Part shown: in pieces, positions 9,372-18,730 of the stretch
Position numbering within the stretch: position 1 is the first letter of the stretch
Layout of the letters: the number at the start of each line of letters is the position of its first letter
NCBI RefSeq assembly: GCF_004920405.1
Contig: NZ_RFLV01000005.1
Span: 62,001-126,000, forward strand
Length of the DNA: 64,000 nt
DNA from: Pseudomonas leptonychotis
GTDB taxonomy: Bacteria > Pseudomonadota > Gammaproteobacteria > Pseudomonadales > Pseudomonadaceae
Direction: 5' to 3'
Program-made: the position numbers and the translations under genes
The notes under the pieces: model-generated
Seen by the model: the letters and a program-made list of their open reading frames with translations, nothing else
Told to the model about the DNA's origin: nothing
The model's database searches: none

Positions 9372-9690
9372 GAAGCTATCAGATGGTTTTGACGCCCGCC
9401 GCCTGCGTCCACGCAATGCCAGCAATTGGCGCCTGCGCGTGGGAGCGGCATTGGCGGCGCTGCTTGCCACATTAGGCGTACTGCTGAGCATGGCCGGCGT
9501 GGCTGCCCTGCTCGGCCAACACTCAGTACTGGGCCCACTGAACGATTCCGCAATCGCCGCCAGCCTATGCGGAGTCACTGGCTTAGTCCTGCTGTACCTG
9601 GGCGTCTCGCTCTGGCGCCGCTGCAGACGCCGTTCGCGTCACTCCAGCAACTTAAATATGGCCCCGCACCTGATGAAAAAACGCGACTGA
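9370..9690 (+). CDS. Small hypothetical membrane protein
   Basis: 106 residues with two hydrophobic segments (about 25-50 and 62-80) and Arg-rich flanks (RRCRRRSRHSS), so probably an inner-membrane hairpin with cytoplasmic ends. The ATG at 9370 has GAGGA eight bases upstream, inside a tandem duplication. No conserved motif is recognised. It precedes the Smr gene by 68 bases on the same strand. Confidence 0.6.
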   Translation: MKLSDGFDARRLRPRNASNWRLRVGAALAALLATLGVLLSMAGVAALLGQHSVLGPLNDSAIAASLCGVTGLVLLYLGVSLWRRCRRRSRHSSNLNMAPHLMKKRD

Positions 9691-9758
9691 GCCGAACAGA
9701 TCCACACAGCATGAAGAGCGGCAGGTTGGTTACACTAGCGGCCTTCGCGGAGGCCCAG

Positions 9759-10322
9759 ATGCAAGACCAAGACGACGATTTTTCTTTATTTAAAGCCCAG
9801 TTGCACGGTGTTAAACCGATCAAGCATGACCGTGCTGATACCGGTAAACCGAAACCCAACCGTGCCCAACTGGCCACCCTGCGCCAAGCTGCAACCGCGC
9901 GCGTAGACTCGATCAAGGTTGATGGCCTATCTGACCAATTCGTCATTGATGTCGGGCCTGAAGACCCGCTGTACTGGGCCGCCAATGGTGTGCAAGAAGG
10001 CCAGATGCGCAAACTCAAGCTTGGCCAGGTTAGCTTCGAAGGCAGCCTCGACCTGCATGGCATGAGCGTGGAAAAAGCCCGCGACACCCTGTGGGAATTC
10101 ATCGCCGAGGCCAACAAGCTAGAAGTGCGCTGCGCACGCATCACCCACGGCAAAGCCGTGCGCATGGACGGCCGCAAGCCCATGATTAAAAGCCACGTCA
10201 ACACCTGGCTACGCCAGCATCCGCAGGTGTTGGGCTTCACCTCCTGCCTGGCCAAACACGGCGGCACCGGCGCGGTTTACGTATTGCTCAAACGCACCAT
10301 GATGGATGGCCGCGACGAATAA
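9759..10322 (+). CDS. Smr-domain protein (SmrA/YdaL-like)
   Basis: 187 residues. The C-terminal 100 residues form an Smr domain: [19 protein letters not shown], then the conserved ITHGKA and [15 protein letters not shown]. Smr domains bind or nick nucleic acid; stand-alone forms in proteobacteria are implicated in RNA cleavage or recombination, with little known in Pseudomonas. The N-terminal 80 residues are charged. The open frame extends far upstream, but the ATG at 9759 has GGAGG five bases before it and starts the usual [13 protein letters not shown]-terminus. Confidence 0.87.
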   Translation: MQDQDDDFSLFKAQLHGVKPIKHDRADTGKPKPNRAQLATLRQAATARVDSIKVDGLSDQFVIDVGPEDPLYWAANGVQEGQMRKLKLGQVSFEGSLDLHGMSVEKARDTLWEFIAEANKLEVRCARITHGKAVRMDGRKPMIKSHVNTWLRQHPQVLGFTSCLAKHGGTGAVYVLLKRTMMDGRDE

Positions 10323-10408
10323 GCTCATCGCGCTGGCGGCTGGCGCACTTGCCACACCTGCACTTGCGCCCTAACCTGCGCCCTTCAGAAAGACCAACGA
10401 GATTGTCC

Positions 10409-10957
10409 ATGTCCCTGGAACAGCAATACACCGAGATTCTCGGCCAACTTGGCGAAGACGTGTCCCGCGAAGGCCTGCTCGACACCCCTAAGCGCGCCGC
10501 CAAAGCCATGCAGTACCTGTGCAAGGGCTACCAGCAAACCCTCGAAGAAGTCACCAATGGCGCGCTGTTCAGCTCCGATAACAGTGAAATGGTGCTGGTG
10601 AAGAACATCGAGCTGTATTCGCTGTGCGAGCATCACCTGTTGCCGTTTATCGGCAAGGCGCATGTCGCCTACATCCCCGACGGCAAGGTGCTCGGCCTGT
10701 CGAAGGTTGCACGTATTGTCGATATGTACGCGCGGCGCCTGCAGATCCAGGAAAATCTCAGCCGACAGATCGCCGAAGCCATCCAGCAGGTCACCGGCGC
10801 TCTCGGCGTTGCCGTGGTCATCGAAGCGCAGCACATGTGCATGATGATGCGCGGCGTGGAGAAGCAGAACTCCTCCATGGTCACCTCGGTGATGCTCGGC
10901 GAGTTCCGCGAGAACGCCGCGACGCGCAGTGAGTTCCTCAGCTTGGTGAATAACTGA
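10409..10957 (+). CDS. folE: GTP cyclohydrolase I (zinc-dependent)
   Basis: 182 residues. It converts GTP to 7,8-dihydroneopterin triphosphate, the first step of tetrahydrofolate synthesis, as a homodecamer in the cytoplasm. The zinc and active-site residues are visible in [20 protein letters not shown] and in [11 protein letters not shown], followed by [21 protein letters not shown]. The start at 10409 ([17 protein letters not shown]) matches the family; the longer open frame from 10349 does not. A strong terminator follows. Confidence 0.96.
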   Translation: MSLEQQYTEILGQLGEDVSREGLLDTPKRAAKAMQYLCKGYQQTLEEVTNGALFSSDNSEMVLVKNIELYSLCEHHLLPFIGKAHVAYIPDGKVLGLSKVARIVDMYARRLQIQENLSRQIAEAIQQVTGALGVAVVIEAQHMCMMMRGVEKQNSSMVTSVMLGEFRENAATRSEFLSLVNN

Positions 10958-10971
10958 GCGACACCTGCACA

Positions 10972-11004
10972 ATAAAAAACCGGCCTAGCGCCGGTTTTTT
11001 ATTG
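10972..11004. terminator. Bidirectional rho-independent terminator
   Basis: AATAAAAAACCGGC and GCCGGTTTTTTATT form a stem with a short loop, with A-run and T-run on opposite sides. It lies between the convergent folE and DUF3820 genes and can serve both. Confidence 0.9.
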
Positions 11005-11016
11005 CCTGAAAACAAC

Positions 11017-11253
11017 CTAGTTACCTTTGTATGGCACACGCGGCTTGGTTCGCAGTGGGTCAAGCAGTCCCGATAAACCGTTGTGATCGATTTCCTGCAT
11101 CAACGCCAGCAGCCGACCCGTTTCACCTTTAGGGAAACCTTCGCGGGCGAACCAGTTGAGGTAGTTGCCTGGCAGATCAGCCAGCAAACGACCTTTGTGT
11201 TTGCCGAACGGCATTTCGCGGGTGACCAGCAACAACAGATCTTCAGGTTTCAT
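11017..11253 (-). CDS. DUF3820 family protein
   Basis: 78 residues from the ATG at 11253 (a GTG at 11283 would add ten). The pattern MPFGKHKGRLLADLPGNYLNWFAREGFP is the DUF3820 signature, a small domain sometimes described as a putative quorum-sensing-regulated virulence factor, though the biochemical role is unclear. It is transcribed toward folE and shares its terminator. Confidence 0.8.
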   Translation of the reverse strand: MKPEDLLLLVTREMPFGKHKGRLLADLPGNYLNWFAREGFPKGETGRLLALMQEIDHNGLSGLLDPLRTKPRVPYKGN

Positions 11254-11407
11254 CGGGACTCGACTTGGCAAATCAGCTAGCACCGTAGCGGGCGCAACAT
11301 GTTTTGAATTATGCCGTTGGGCGCGCTTACAGGCCAGCGCCTACGCCCGCGCACTAAACTCGGGTAAGCTGCGCGCCCCTGTTTATCGACCCAAGGTTTG
11401 CCTCAGC

Positions 11408-11779
11408 ATGATTATCAAGGCACTGCGCATCGGCCTCGGCCAGTTGATCATCTTCTTCGACTGGATCAGCCGCCCGGCCAAAATCAAACGCACGCCAGAG
11501 GCCCAGGCCGCTGTCGAGCAAAGCGCCTCCGGCCTCGCTTTGTATCAGTTCCACGCCTGCCCGTTCTGCGTAAAAACCCGTCGCACGCTGCACAAACTCA
11601 ATGTGCCAGTCACCCTGCGTGACGCGAAGAACGACGCCCAGGCGCGCAGTGATCTGGAGCAGCAAGGCGGCAAAATCAAGGTGCCGTGCCTGCGCATCGA
11701 AGAAAACGGCCAAAGCACCTGGCTGTATGAGTCCAAGGCCATCATCGCCTACCTCAACGAGCGCTTCGCCACGGCCTGA
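11408..11779 (+). CDS. Glutaredoxin/GST-N-like thioredoxin-fold protein
   Basis: 123 residues. An N-terminal hydrophobic stretch (IGLGQLIIFFDWI) is followed by a glutaredoxin fold with the CPFC active site (YQFHACPFCVKTRRTL), the cis-Pro segment KIKVPCLRI and a C-terminal YESKAIIAYLNERF that is typical of GST N-domains. It is probably a membrane-associated glutathione-dependent redox protein; substrate unknown. The ATG at 11408 begins the compact domain; longer in-frame extension upstream looks non-coding. A GC-rich hairpin without a strong T-run follows (11787-11804). Confidence 0.8.
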   Translation: MIIKALRIGLGQLIIFFDWISRPAKIKRTPEAQAAVEQSASGLALYQFHACPFCVKTRRTLHKLNVPVTLRDAKNDAQARSDLEQQGGKIKVPCLRIEENGQSTWLYESKAIIAYLNERFATA

Positions 11780-11936
11780 CCAGAGCAAGGGCCGCTAGGC
11801 CCTTCCTTACCGCCAACTCGACGGCACACACTGGCAAAGTAACTCCGCATGCTCACTAAGCCCGTTTAGCAGAGACAGCGTTTATCGCTTAGCGGGCATG
11901 GGCAAACGCCTCATTAGATGGCTATGATCGGTGCCC

Positions 11937-12338
11937 ATGACCAGCACCCCAGCCTTACGCCAACCCTGCCCACCCGGTGCCTGCGACTGCGGGCGTGAAC
12001 AGTTGCTGGATAACCCCAACAGCGACGCACGTATTCTGTTGCTCACTCGCGCGGAAGAGACGCGCCTGCTCGAACGTCTGGAAAATCTTGAAAGCCTGGC
12101 CGATCTGGAAAAGATGCAGCAGCGCATCTATGCACAGCTCGGCGTGCGCATCGCCGTCGCCCCCGGCTTCAATGAAGTGCGCAGCATGCGCGGGATCGGT
12201 ATTCAGCTCGACGCTCTACCGGGGTTGTGCCGCAAAACCCGCCAGGCCATCCCAACGGCCATCCGCCGCGCCCTGGAAAAACGCCCGGAAATCGCTTATG
12301 GCCTGCTCAACGCCAACGACTTGCTACGCGATACCTAA
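11937..12338 (+). CDS. Hypothetical protein with N-terminal Cys cluster
   Basis: 133 residues from ATG 11937 (GTG 11931 is also possible). The N-terminus has PCPPGACDCGREQLL, with three Cys in nine residues, which could bind a metal or a cofactor. The middle is a long Leu/Glu-rich helix (RAEETRLLERLENLESLADLEKMQQRI). The C-terminus is basic. I recall similar small proteins in pseudomonads, but no function is known to me. It ends 34 bases before the convergent FhuF-like gene. Confidence 0.65.
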   Translation: MTSTPALRQPCPPGACDCGREQLLDNPNSDARILLLTRAEETRLLERLENLESLADLEKMQQRIYAQLGVRIAVAPGFNEVRSMRGIGIQLDALPGLCRKTRQAIPTAIRRALEKRPEIAYGLLNANDLLRDT

Positions 12339-12372
12339 GAGGCCGCCTACTTGAGCCAGCCCCTGCGCAGCA

Positions 12373-13230
12373 TTATTGCGAATCGCTTGCAGCATAAGGC
12401 TGCTTCAACCGTGGGCAGTTGGGGCACAGTTTTACTTCAGGCAATAAATCGCGGATGCAACACAAACGACGCTGCCGCCATGGCCGCACCTGACCGTCGG
12501 CATGCTCGATCTCAACGTAGCGGATTGGCGCATACAACGAATTACGCGAACCATCCGGACGCCGTGGGCTGGCCAGCAAGCGCTCGCCATCGACAAGCAG
12601 CTGTGGCTTTTGAGTACGGCTTTTCAGCTGCCCGAGCCAGGCCTCGAAGTAGTTGCCGGCATTGCTCCAGAGCACCTTCGCGGAAACTCCGGTATGCGCG
12701 CAGAGTGCCTGAATCAAGGGCTGCAGGTTGTCATCCAGCAGATGAGCAAAGCGCTCGAAGGGCGTTTCCGGCGACGCCAGCGGCTCACAACCACCCGGCA
12801 GTTTGAACGCCAGCGGCAAGCCTTGATCATCGACGACGACGGCCAGCTGTTCGAGCCGCAGCGGCATGCGTTGATTCAATAGAAGCGCCGCACTGATGAC
12901 CGGCGGAAACAGCCGATTAAAGTACTGATTGACCCAGATCGAAGCCAAACCGCGCTGATCCGCCGCCGCGAACTGCGGACGAAAACGCGCCATCAGCGTA
13001 CTCAATGTGCCCGGCTGTAAAAATTCAGGGCCGCTGATGGCCTCACGCGGGTCATCCGCCCGCACGAAAACATTGCGGTAACGCGCCAGATCCTCACTGA
13101 ACAAGCTGTGAAGCCCAGGCAGCATTTCACCCGCTGCAGGGCTATCCATCGAGGGCGCTGGGCCGGCGATTACAGGCACATTCGGCGACTCAATCGCAGT
13201 GCCCTTTTCGAAAAAATCCTTGCCGCGCAA
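12373..13230 (-). CDS. Siderophore-iron reductase, FhuF family
   Basis: Up to 285 residues. The C-terminal motif RRLCCIRDLLPEVKLCPNCP gives the C-C-x10-C-x2-C pattern that binds the [2Fe-2S] cluster of FhuF. These cytoplasmic reductases take iron from imported ferric siderophores. It is divergent from the exporter candidate across a Fur-like palindrome, which ties it to the siderophore island. The start is uncertain: the longest frame begins at a TTG (13230) with no good ribosome site, and ATGs at 13149 and 13125 are alternatives that keep the conserved domain. Confidence 0.85.
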   Translation of the reverse strand: MRGKDFFEKGTAIESPNVPVIAGPAPSMDSPAAGEMLPGLHSLFSEDLARYRNVFVRADDPREAISGPEFLQPGTLSTLMARFRPQFAAADQRGLASIWVNQYFNRLFPPVISAALLLNQRMPLRLEQLAVVVDDQGLPLAFKLPGGCEPLASPETPFERFAHLLDDNLQPLIQALCAHTGVSAKVLWSNAGNYFEAWLGQLKSRTQKPQLLVDGERLLASPRRPDGSRNSLYAPIRYVEIEHADGQVRPWRQRRLCCIRDLLPEVKLCPNCPRLKQPYAASDSQ

Positions 13231-13263
13231 TGCTTTTACCCGTCACAAAACATCAATACTAAC

Positions 13264-13282
13264 GCTAACGATTAGCATTTGC
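13264..13282. promoter_or_regulatory. Candidate Fur box between the fhuF-like and MFS genes
   Basis: The 19-mer starting GCTAACGATTAGCATT matches the Fur consensus at 13 of 19 positions by my alignment, and contains the perfect palindrome GCTAA-CGA-TTAGC. It shares ATTAGCATTT with the site upstream of amoC. Its place between two divergent iron genes supports the call. Confidence 0.65.
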
Positions 13283-13334
13283 GAAACAATCATTCATTCC
13301 TTAAGATGCACCCCGCGCCCAATCTAGAGCGGTT

Positions 13335-14564
13335 ATGTACATGGATGATGTCGGACACTCAAAAGCAGCTGTGCACCTGGCAATGCTGGTGAACCTGCTT
13401 TCCATCGGCAGCTTGATGATGGTGATGCCCCTGGGTCCTGATCTGGTGCGCCATCTCGGGATGCAAGCCAGCCATGTGGGTTACATCAGCGGCGGCGCCA
13501 CCCTCGCCTCTGCCGCAAGCATGGCCCTTGCTGCTCCCTGGCTGGATCGCCTGAAGCGTAAACAGGCATTGGTGGTACTCCTGACCCTGCGCTTCGTCCT
13601 GCTGATGGCATGCGCCCTGGCCAGCAGCGCCGAACAGTTGATTCTGTTGTTTGTGCTTTCCGGTCTGGTTGCCGGTCCCATGGGGGCCCTACTGATGGCG
13701 AGCATGCTCGACATCATCCCGCCGGCCGAGCGCGGGCGAAAGCTCGCCTATATCGGCATGGGGTTCTCCCTGGCGGCCATCGTGGTGGTGCCACTGGCGC
13801 TGGAGCTGGCCCTGCGCTGGAGCTGGCAAAGTCCCTTTATTGTCTTCGGCGGCCTGGGCCTTGCCCTGGCAGTGCTGTGTCACTTCCTGCTGCGCGTACC
13901 CGTGACCACAACGCGTCCCGCAGGCTCGGTGTTGCCGCTGCTGACTTCGCCGTTATGCCTGGCTGCACTGGCGATTACAGCCGTGCAGATCTTCGGACAT
14001 TTCCTGCTGGTGCCGCACTTTTCCAACTACTTCCAGTTCAACCTGCACTTCCCGCGCGAACAAATCGGCCTGCTGTTTCTCTGTGGCGGCCTGGCCAGCC
14101 TGCTGGCCATGCGCCTGGGCGGCAGCTTGCTCGACCGCGGCCAGGCGCTGAGCGTGATTGTGCTCAGCAGCGGCTGCCTGGCGCTAACCACGCTACTGGG
14201 CTTCGCCACGCCAATTGGTTTGTCGATCTACCTGGTTTTCGTGGTGTTTATGGCCGCCAGCGCCGTGCGCACCAACAGCAGCATGACCATCGCTTCAGCG
14301 ATTCCGCCACCGCATCAGCGCGCCGCCTTTATGGCGTTCCAAGGCACCGTCAGCAATGTCGCGGCCGGCCTTGGCAGCCTGTTCTCGGCGGTCTACCTGA
14401 GCACCGGGGCAGACAACCAACTGCGCGGTTTCGAACAACTGAGCGGCTTTTATGTCGTGGCCGGTTTACTCACGGGGGTGGGTATGTGGCTGCTGCTGCG
14501 CGGCATCCAGCGGCGCGATGCGGTCAGTCACCGCGCAGACATAACAACAACACAAGCGGGCTAG
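13335..14564 (+). CDS. MFS transporter, probable siderophore exporter
   Basis: 409 residues with about 12 transmembrane segments and MFS signatures (the loop APWLDRLKRKQALVV after helix 2; GGSLLDRGQAL after helix 8). It is the first gene of the plus-strand iron block and follows a Fur-like site, so export of the catecholate product, as EntS does for enterobactin, is the likely job by context. The sequence alone does not give the substrate. ATG 13335 and ATG 13341 are both possible starts. Confidence 0.8.
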   Translation: MYMDDVGHSKAAVHLAMLVNLLSIGSLMMVMPLGPDLVRHLGMQASHVGYISGGATLASAASMALAAPWLDRLKRKQALVVLLTLRFVLLMACALASSAEQLILLFVLSGLVAGPMGALLMASMLDIIPPAERGRKLAYIGMGFSLAAIVVVPLALELALRWSWQSPFIVFGGLGLALAVLCHFLLRVPVTTTRPAGSVLPLLTSPLCLAALAITAVQIFGHFLLVPHFSNYFQFNLHFPREQIGLLFLCGGLASLLAMRLGGSLLDRGQALSVIVLSSGCLALTTLLGFATPIGLSIYLVFVVFMAASAVRTNSSMTIASAIPPPHQRAAFMAFQGTVSNVAAGLGSLFSAVYLSTGADNQLRGFEQLSGFYVVAGLLTGVGMWLLLRGIQRRDAVSHRADITTTQAG

Positions 14565-14626
14565 AACCGCCGAGCACCAGTGATCAGCTGTTAACGAGCC
14601 AACACTTACTAAAAATGGAACCTGTC

Positions 14627-16588
14627 ATGTCTTTTGTAAGAAACATCAATCGCCGTCACGCCATCTCTATCGGTGTCCTGGGCGGTCTGTTGCCGTTTGC
14701 GGCACTCGCTGACAACAGCGTGACGCTGCAAGACAGCATCGTCACCGCCACACAAACTGCGCACAGCGAGCTGAGTGTTCCCGCCAGCGCCTCGGTGATC
14801 ACCCGCGCAGAACTGGACAAGATGCCGGTCTACGACCTAGCCGACGCGATTAAGCGTTTACCCGGTGTGCACATCAACACCTCCTCGGCCTATGGCCGCA
14901 AGGAGATCAAAATTCGCGGCATGGATTCGGACTACACCCTGCTGCTGGTTAACGGCCGCCGCATCAACTCGCGTGACGCCCTGACCTCCAACTACGCCAA
15001 CGACTTCGATCTGTCGTCGATCCCGATGGCAGCGGTTGAGCGCATCGAAGTGATCCGCGGGCCAATGTCCTCGCTGTACGGCGCCGATGCCCTGGGCGGC
15101 GTGGTTAACATCATCCTGCGCCAGCCAACCAACGCCACCGAAGCAGGCGTGGCCTACAGCTACGAACACCCAACCGAGGGTGACAACGGTGACGTGCACC
15201 AGACCAGCGGTTACCTCAGCGGCGCACTGGTTGAGAACAAACTGCTCGGCAACCTGATCGTGCAATCCACTGATCAATCCGCTTGGCAAACCGACCAGCT
15301 CAGCCTCACGGGTACCGATGCCGTCGAGCAGCGTCAGGGTGACAACGTGCTGGGCTCGTTGAGCTGGTTGCTCGACGAGCAACAGAGCATCGACCTCGAC
15401 GTTAGCCACCGCGAGGACGATCGCAAGGCCCGCTGGAACAACTTCGGCGCACTGGTCACCAACGTGCAAAACATGGATCGCACCACCTTCGGTGTAACCC
15501 ACAACGGCAACTGGGACAGTTTCAACTCGCGCGTACGCTACTACTACGAAGACGTCGAGCTGAGCGACGATTCTGAAATCATGACCAAGCTGCGCGGCCG
15601 TGTCGGCAAAGTGGAACAAAACAATCACACCGTTGACGGCCAGGTTTCCACCACTCTCGGCAGCCACCTGCTGACCGCCGGCAGTGAACTACGCCGCACC
15701 ACCCTGACCCACAACCAGAACCTTGGCAGCGAAACCGAAGTCGACCAGCAGGCCGTCTACCTGCAGGACGAGTTTTCCCTCGGCGCACTCGACGTCACCC
15801 TAGGCGGGCGTTGGGATGATCATGAGGTCTATGGTGGCAAGTTCAGCCCGCGCCTTTACGGCATCTACAACCTGACCGACAACTGGGTACTCAAGGGCGG
15901 CGCCGGTAAGGCGTTCAAGGCCCCGGATATCACCCAATCCGATGACACCTACAGCGTGTTGGCCTGCCGTGGCATGTGTCAGATCGTCGGCAACCCCGAT
16001 CTCAAGCCGGAAACTTCGGTCAGCTACGAGCTGGGCACCCTGTATCAGAATGAGCGCCTCCAGGCCGGCATCATGTTCTTCAACAACGACATCGAAGACA
16101 TGATTGTCAGCGACAGCTGGCGTGCCGGTTATCGCCCGAAAGTGATGACCTACACCAACGTCAGCGAAGCCCGTATTCAAGGCTATGAGCTGCAAGGCCG
16201 CTACGCCTTCACCGACACCCTTGCGGTACATGCCAACTACACCTACTCCGACGCCGAAGACCGTGACACTGGCGAGCAGCTGAACTACAGCCCACAGCAC
16301 GTGGCCAATGCCGGTATCGACTGGCAGGCACTGCCAGCGCTCGGCTTTAACCTGGATTACCAGTACACCGGCAGCCAAATGCTGGTAGTTCCGGCCAAAT
16401 CCGCCAGCTTCGAGTCCGGGGCGTATGACACCGTCAGCGTCAGCACCAAATACCAAGCCACCAAGGAACTGGCCCTCAAGGCCGGTCTGAACAACCTGAC
16501 CAATACCAAGCGTGACGACGTTGCTCAGTCCATCGACCACATCCTGATGGGCCGCACCGTATTCGTTGGTTTCAGCTACGACCTGTAA
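14627..16588 (+). CDS. TonB-dependent outer-membrane siderophore receptor
   Basis: 653 residues. A signal peptide (about 1-29, GVLGGLLPFAALA-D) is followed by a plug domain (about 35-165; SVITRAELDKMPVYDLADAI, IRGMDSDYTLLLVNGRR, RIEVIRGPMSSLYGADALGGVVNII) and a beta-barrel ending in Phe-Ser-Tyr-Asp-Leu. The plug resembles catecholate receptors of the FepA/IrgA/CirA group. A CRGMCQ pair of Cys lies in an external loop near residues 447-451. ATG 14627 has a weak GGA site; ATG 14615 is in frame too. The context says it imports the ferric form of the amo product. It could accept other catecholates. Confidence 0.93.
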   Translation: MSFVRNINRRHAISIGVLGGLLPFAALADNSVTLQDSIVTATQTAHSELSVPASASVITRAELDKMPVYDLADAIKRLPGVHINTSSAYGRKEIKIRGMDSDYTLLLVNGRRINSRDALTSNYANDFDLSSIPMAAVERIEVIRGPMSSLYGADALGGVVNIILRQPTNATEAGVAYSYEHPTEGDNGDVHQTSGYLSGALVENKLLGNLIVQSTDQSAWQTDQLSLTGTDAVEQRQGDNVLGSLSWLLDEQQSIDLDVSHREDDRKARWNNFGALVTNVQNMDRTTFGVTHNGNWDSFNSRVRYYYEDVELSDDSEIMTKLRGRVGKVEQNNHTVDGQVSTTLGSHLLTAGSELRRTTLTHNQNLGSETEVDQQAVYLQDEFSLGALDVTLGGRWDDHEVYGGKFSPRLYGIYNLTDNWVLKGGAGKAFKAPDITQSDDTYSVLACRGMCQIVGNPDLKPETSVSYELGTLYQNERLQAGIMFFNNDIEDMIVSDSWRAGYRPKVMTYTNVSEARIQGYELQGRYAFTDTLAVHANYTYSDAEDRDTGEQLNYSPQHVANAGIDWQALPALGFNLDYQYTGSQMLVVPAKSASFESGAYDTVSVSTKYQATKELALKAGLNNLTNTKRDDVAQSIDHILMGRTVFVGFSYDL

Positions 16589-16646
16589 CACCCCTAACCC
16601 CGGCGGCCATCGCCGTCGGGGTTAGCCAAATTCTCTGATAGGCCCC

Positions 16647-17684
16647 ATGACTCAGATCAGCCACCCCTTAACCCGGCGCCAATACCACGCCCTACTCGGC
16701 GGCGGCCTATTGCTGTGCATCCTGCTGGTATGTTCCCTGGCAACCGGAGCGGGCCAGTACGGCGCGACCGATGTGTTCGGCTTTCTACTGGGCGAGCCGG
16801 CGCGCTTGGCCGATGACAAGCTGGCCATGGTGGTTAATACCTTGCGCCTGCCACGCACGTTAGCGGCCCTATTAGTGGGCAGCAGTCTGGCGCTGGCCGC
16901 CACCTTGTTACAGAGCGCCACGCGCAACCCGCTGGCCGAACCCGGCCTGCTCGGGGTTAACGCCGGCGCGGTGTTTGGCCTGGTGATTGGCTTGATCTAC
17001 TTTGGCGTCGAATCGACCCATGGCTATCTGCTTTGGGCTGGTGCCGGCGCGCTGCTGGGCAACCTGCTGGTGCTCGGTATCGGCGTGATGCTTGGCCAGG
17101 CCAGCCCGCTCAAACTGATCCTCGCCGGTATGGCGCTGGCTGCGGTGTTTGGCGGCATGGCCAACTTTCTGCTGCTCTCCACCCGCGTCGCCCTGGAACA
17201 GTTTCGCTACTGGAACCTCGGTTCACTGTCGGCTTCCGAGTTATCCGCCGTAATCACGGTCAGCCCCATGGCCCTGCTCGGTTTGGTACTCGCGATTCTG
17301 CTGTGCCGGCAACTGACGCTGATGCAGATGGGCGACAGCCAGGCCCGCGCCTTGGGTATTTCGACCACCTGGGTGCGCATCGGCGTACTGCTCGCGGCCA
17401 CACTGCTGACCGCTTGCGCCATTGCGCTGGCCGGGCCCATCGGCTTCGTCGGCTTCCTCGCGGCCTACTGCGCACGGCTGCTGGAACCAGTGGCGCTACT
17501 GCGCCAGCTGCTGTTCTCCAGCCTGTTCGGCATGCTCTTTCTACTCGCCGCCGACATCCTCGCGCGCTGGCTGGTACAGCCCTATGAGCTGCCGGTCGGC
17601 ACCCTGCTGGCCGCACTGGGCGCGCCGGCCTTGATCGCCATCGTTCTACGCGGCGGCTTCCGTTCCTTGCTGGCGGTGAAATAG
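16647..17684 (+). CDS. Ferric siderophore ABC permease, FecCD family (FepD-like)
   Basis: 345 residues with about nine or ten hydrophobic segments. Family marks are RLPRTLAALLVGSSLALAATLLQSATRNPLAEPGLLGVNAGA (about 71-110) and the coupling-helix glycine region GPIGFVGFLAAYCARLL (about 262-278). It would form the inner-membrane channel with the next gene, two bases downstream. First gene after the receptor, probably cotranscribed with it. Confidence 0.93.
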   Translation: MTQISHPLTRRQYHALLGGGLLLCILLVCSLATGAGQYGATDVFGFLLGEPARLADDKLAMVVNTLRLPRTLAALLVGSSLALAATLLQSATRNPLAEPGLLGVNAGAVFGLVIGLIYFGVESTHGYLLWAGAGALLGNLLVLGIGVMLGQASPLKLILAGMALAAVFGGMANFLLLSTRVALEQFRYWNLGSLSASELSAVITVSPMALLGLVLAILLCRQLTLMQMGDSQARALGISTTWVRIGVLLAATLLTACAIALAGPIGFVGFLAAYCARLLEPVALLRQLLFSSLFGMLFLLAADILARWLVQPYELPVGTLLAALGAPALIAIVLRGGFRSLLAVK

Positions 17685-17686
17685 AC

Positions 17687-18730
17687 ATGCCATCCAAGCA
17701 TCCTTCCGGACTCTGGCACCTGCGCTTGGGCGCACTGAGCCTGCTGCTGCACCGCCGCACCTGGCTGCTTAGCCTGTTGGTACTGGGCGTGCTGCTGACA
17801 TTGGTGGTCGTGGCCATCAGCCTTGGCTCTGGACGCATGGGCGTGACCGATGTACTGGCCACCCTAGGCGGCCAGGGCAGCAAGCTCAACGACATCATGG
17901 TGCTCAAGATCCGCATGCCGCGGGTTGCTGCCGTGGTGGTCGCAGGGCTCGCCATGGGCATGGCCGGCTGCCTGATCCAAACCCTGGTGCGTAACCGCCT
18001 GGCCACCCCGGACATGATCGGGGTCAACGAAGGCGCCTCATTAGCGGTGATCGGTTTCGCCCTCTACTTAACCGTCGGCAGCTGGCCCTGGTGGGCTTCC
18101 CCCTTGGGCGCGGCACTGGCTGCGGTGGCACTGTTCGTGCTGTTCCGTCGCCCCGGTGAGCAGGGCTATTTGTTTATCGTGATTGGTATCGCCCTGTCGG
18201 AGCTGCTCGGCGCGGTCGGTGACTTCATGATGGCCACTCAGCCGCTGGTGCACTTGGGCAGCATCTACCTGTGGACCATGGGCCACTTCGCCGGGGCCAG
18301 CTACAGCACGGTCGCGCCAATTGCACTGATTCTGCTGGCGCTATGCCCGCTACTGGCTTGGCTCAACCGACCGCTGGCGCTGCTGCGCTTCGGTGAAGCG
18401 ACCGCGCAGAACCTCGGTATCAAGGTCGCGGCGCTGCAACTGGCGGTGCTCGGCGTGGCGATTCTGGTGGCCGCGCTGGGCACGGCCATCGGCGGCCCGG
18501 TGGTGTTTATCGCCATGGCCGCACCGATCATCGCCTCTTGGCTGGCCCGCGATCACCTCGCGCCGATCTGGCTGGCCGCCCTGTGCGGCGCGGTGTTGCT
18601 GGTAGGCAGCGACACCCTTTCGCGCCTGCTGGCGCAACCCGAGGAAATTCCCACAGGCATCATGACCCGCCTGCTGGGCGGCTTATTGCTACTGATTTTG
18701 TTGCTCAAAGACCGCAAGGGTTCCGATTGA
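17687..18730 (+). CDS. Ferric siderophore ABC permease, FecCD family (FepG-like)
   Basis: 347 residues, paralogous to the preceding permease. Visible marks are KIRMPRVAAVVVAGLAMGMAGCLIQTLVRNRLATPDMIGVNEGA and the later GGPVVFIAMAAPIIASWLARDHL. The heterodimer of two FecCD subunits is the usual layout for Fep-type importers. It overlaps the ATPase start by one base (TGATG). Confidence 0.93.
   Translation: MPSKHPSGLWHLRLGALSLLLHRRTWLLSLLVLGVLLTLVVVAISLGSGRMGVTDVLATLGGQGSKLNDIMVLKIRMPRVAAVVVAGLAMGMAGCLIQTLVRNRLATPDMIGVNEGASLAVIGFALYLTVGSWPWWASPLGAALAAVALFVLFRRPGEQGYLFIVIGIALSELLGAVGDFMMATQPLVHLGSIYLWTMGHFAGASYSTVAPIALILLALCPLLAWLNRPLALLRFGEATAQNLGIKVAALQLAVLGVAILVAALGTAIGGPVVFIAMAAPIIASWLARDHLAPIWLAALCGAVLLVGSDTLSRLLAQPEEIPTGIMTRLLGGLLLLILLLKDRKGSD

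Noticed and set aside
13610..14626. Upstream extension of the TonB receptor reading frame by about 340 codons
   Set aside because: It lies in another frame inside the MFS gene and has Arg/Pro/Ala-rich shadow composition; the signal peptide begins at 14627.
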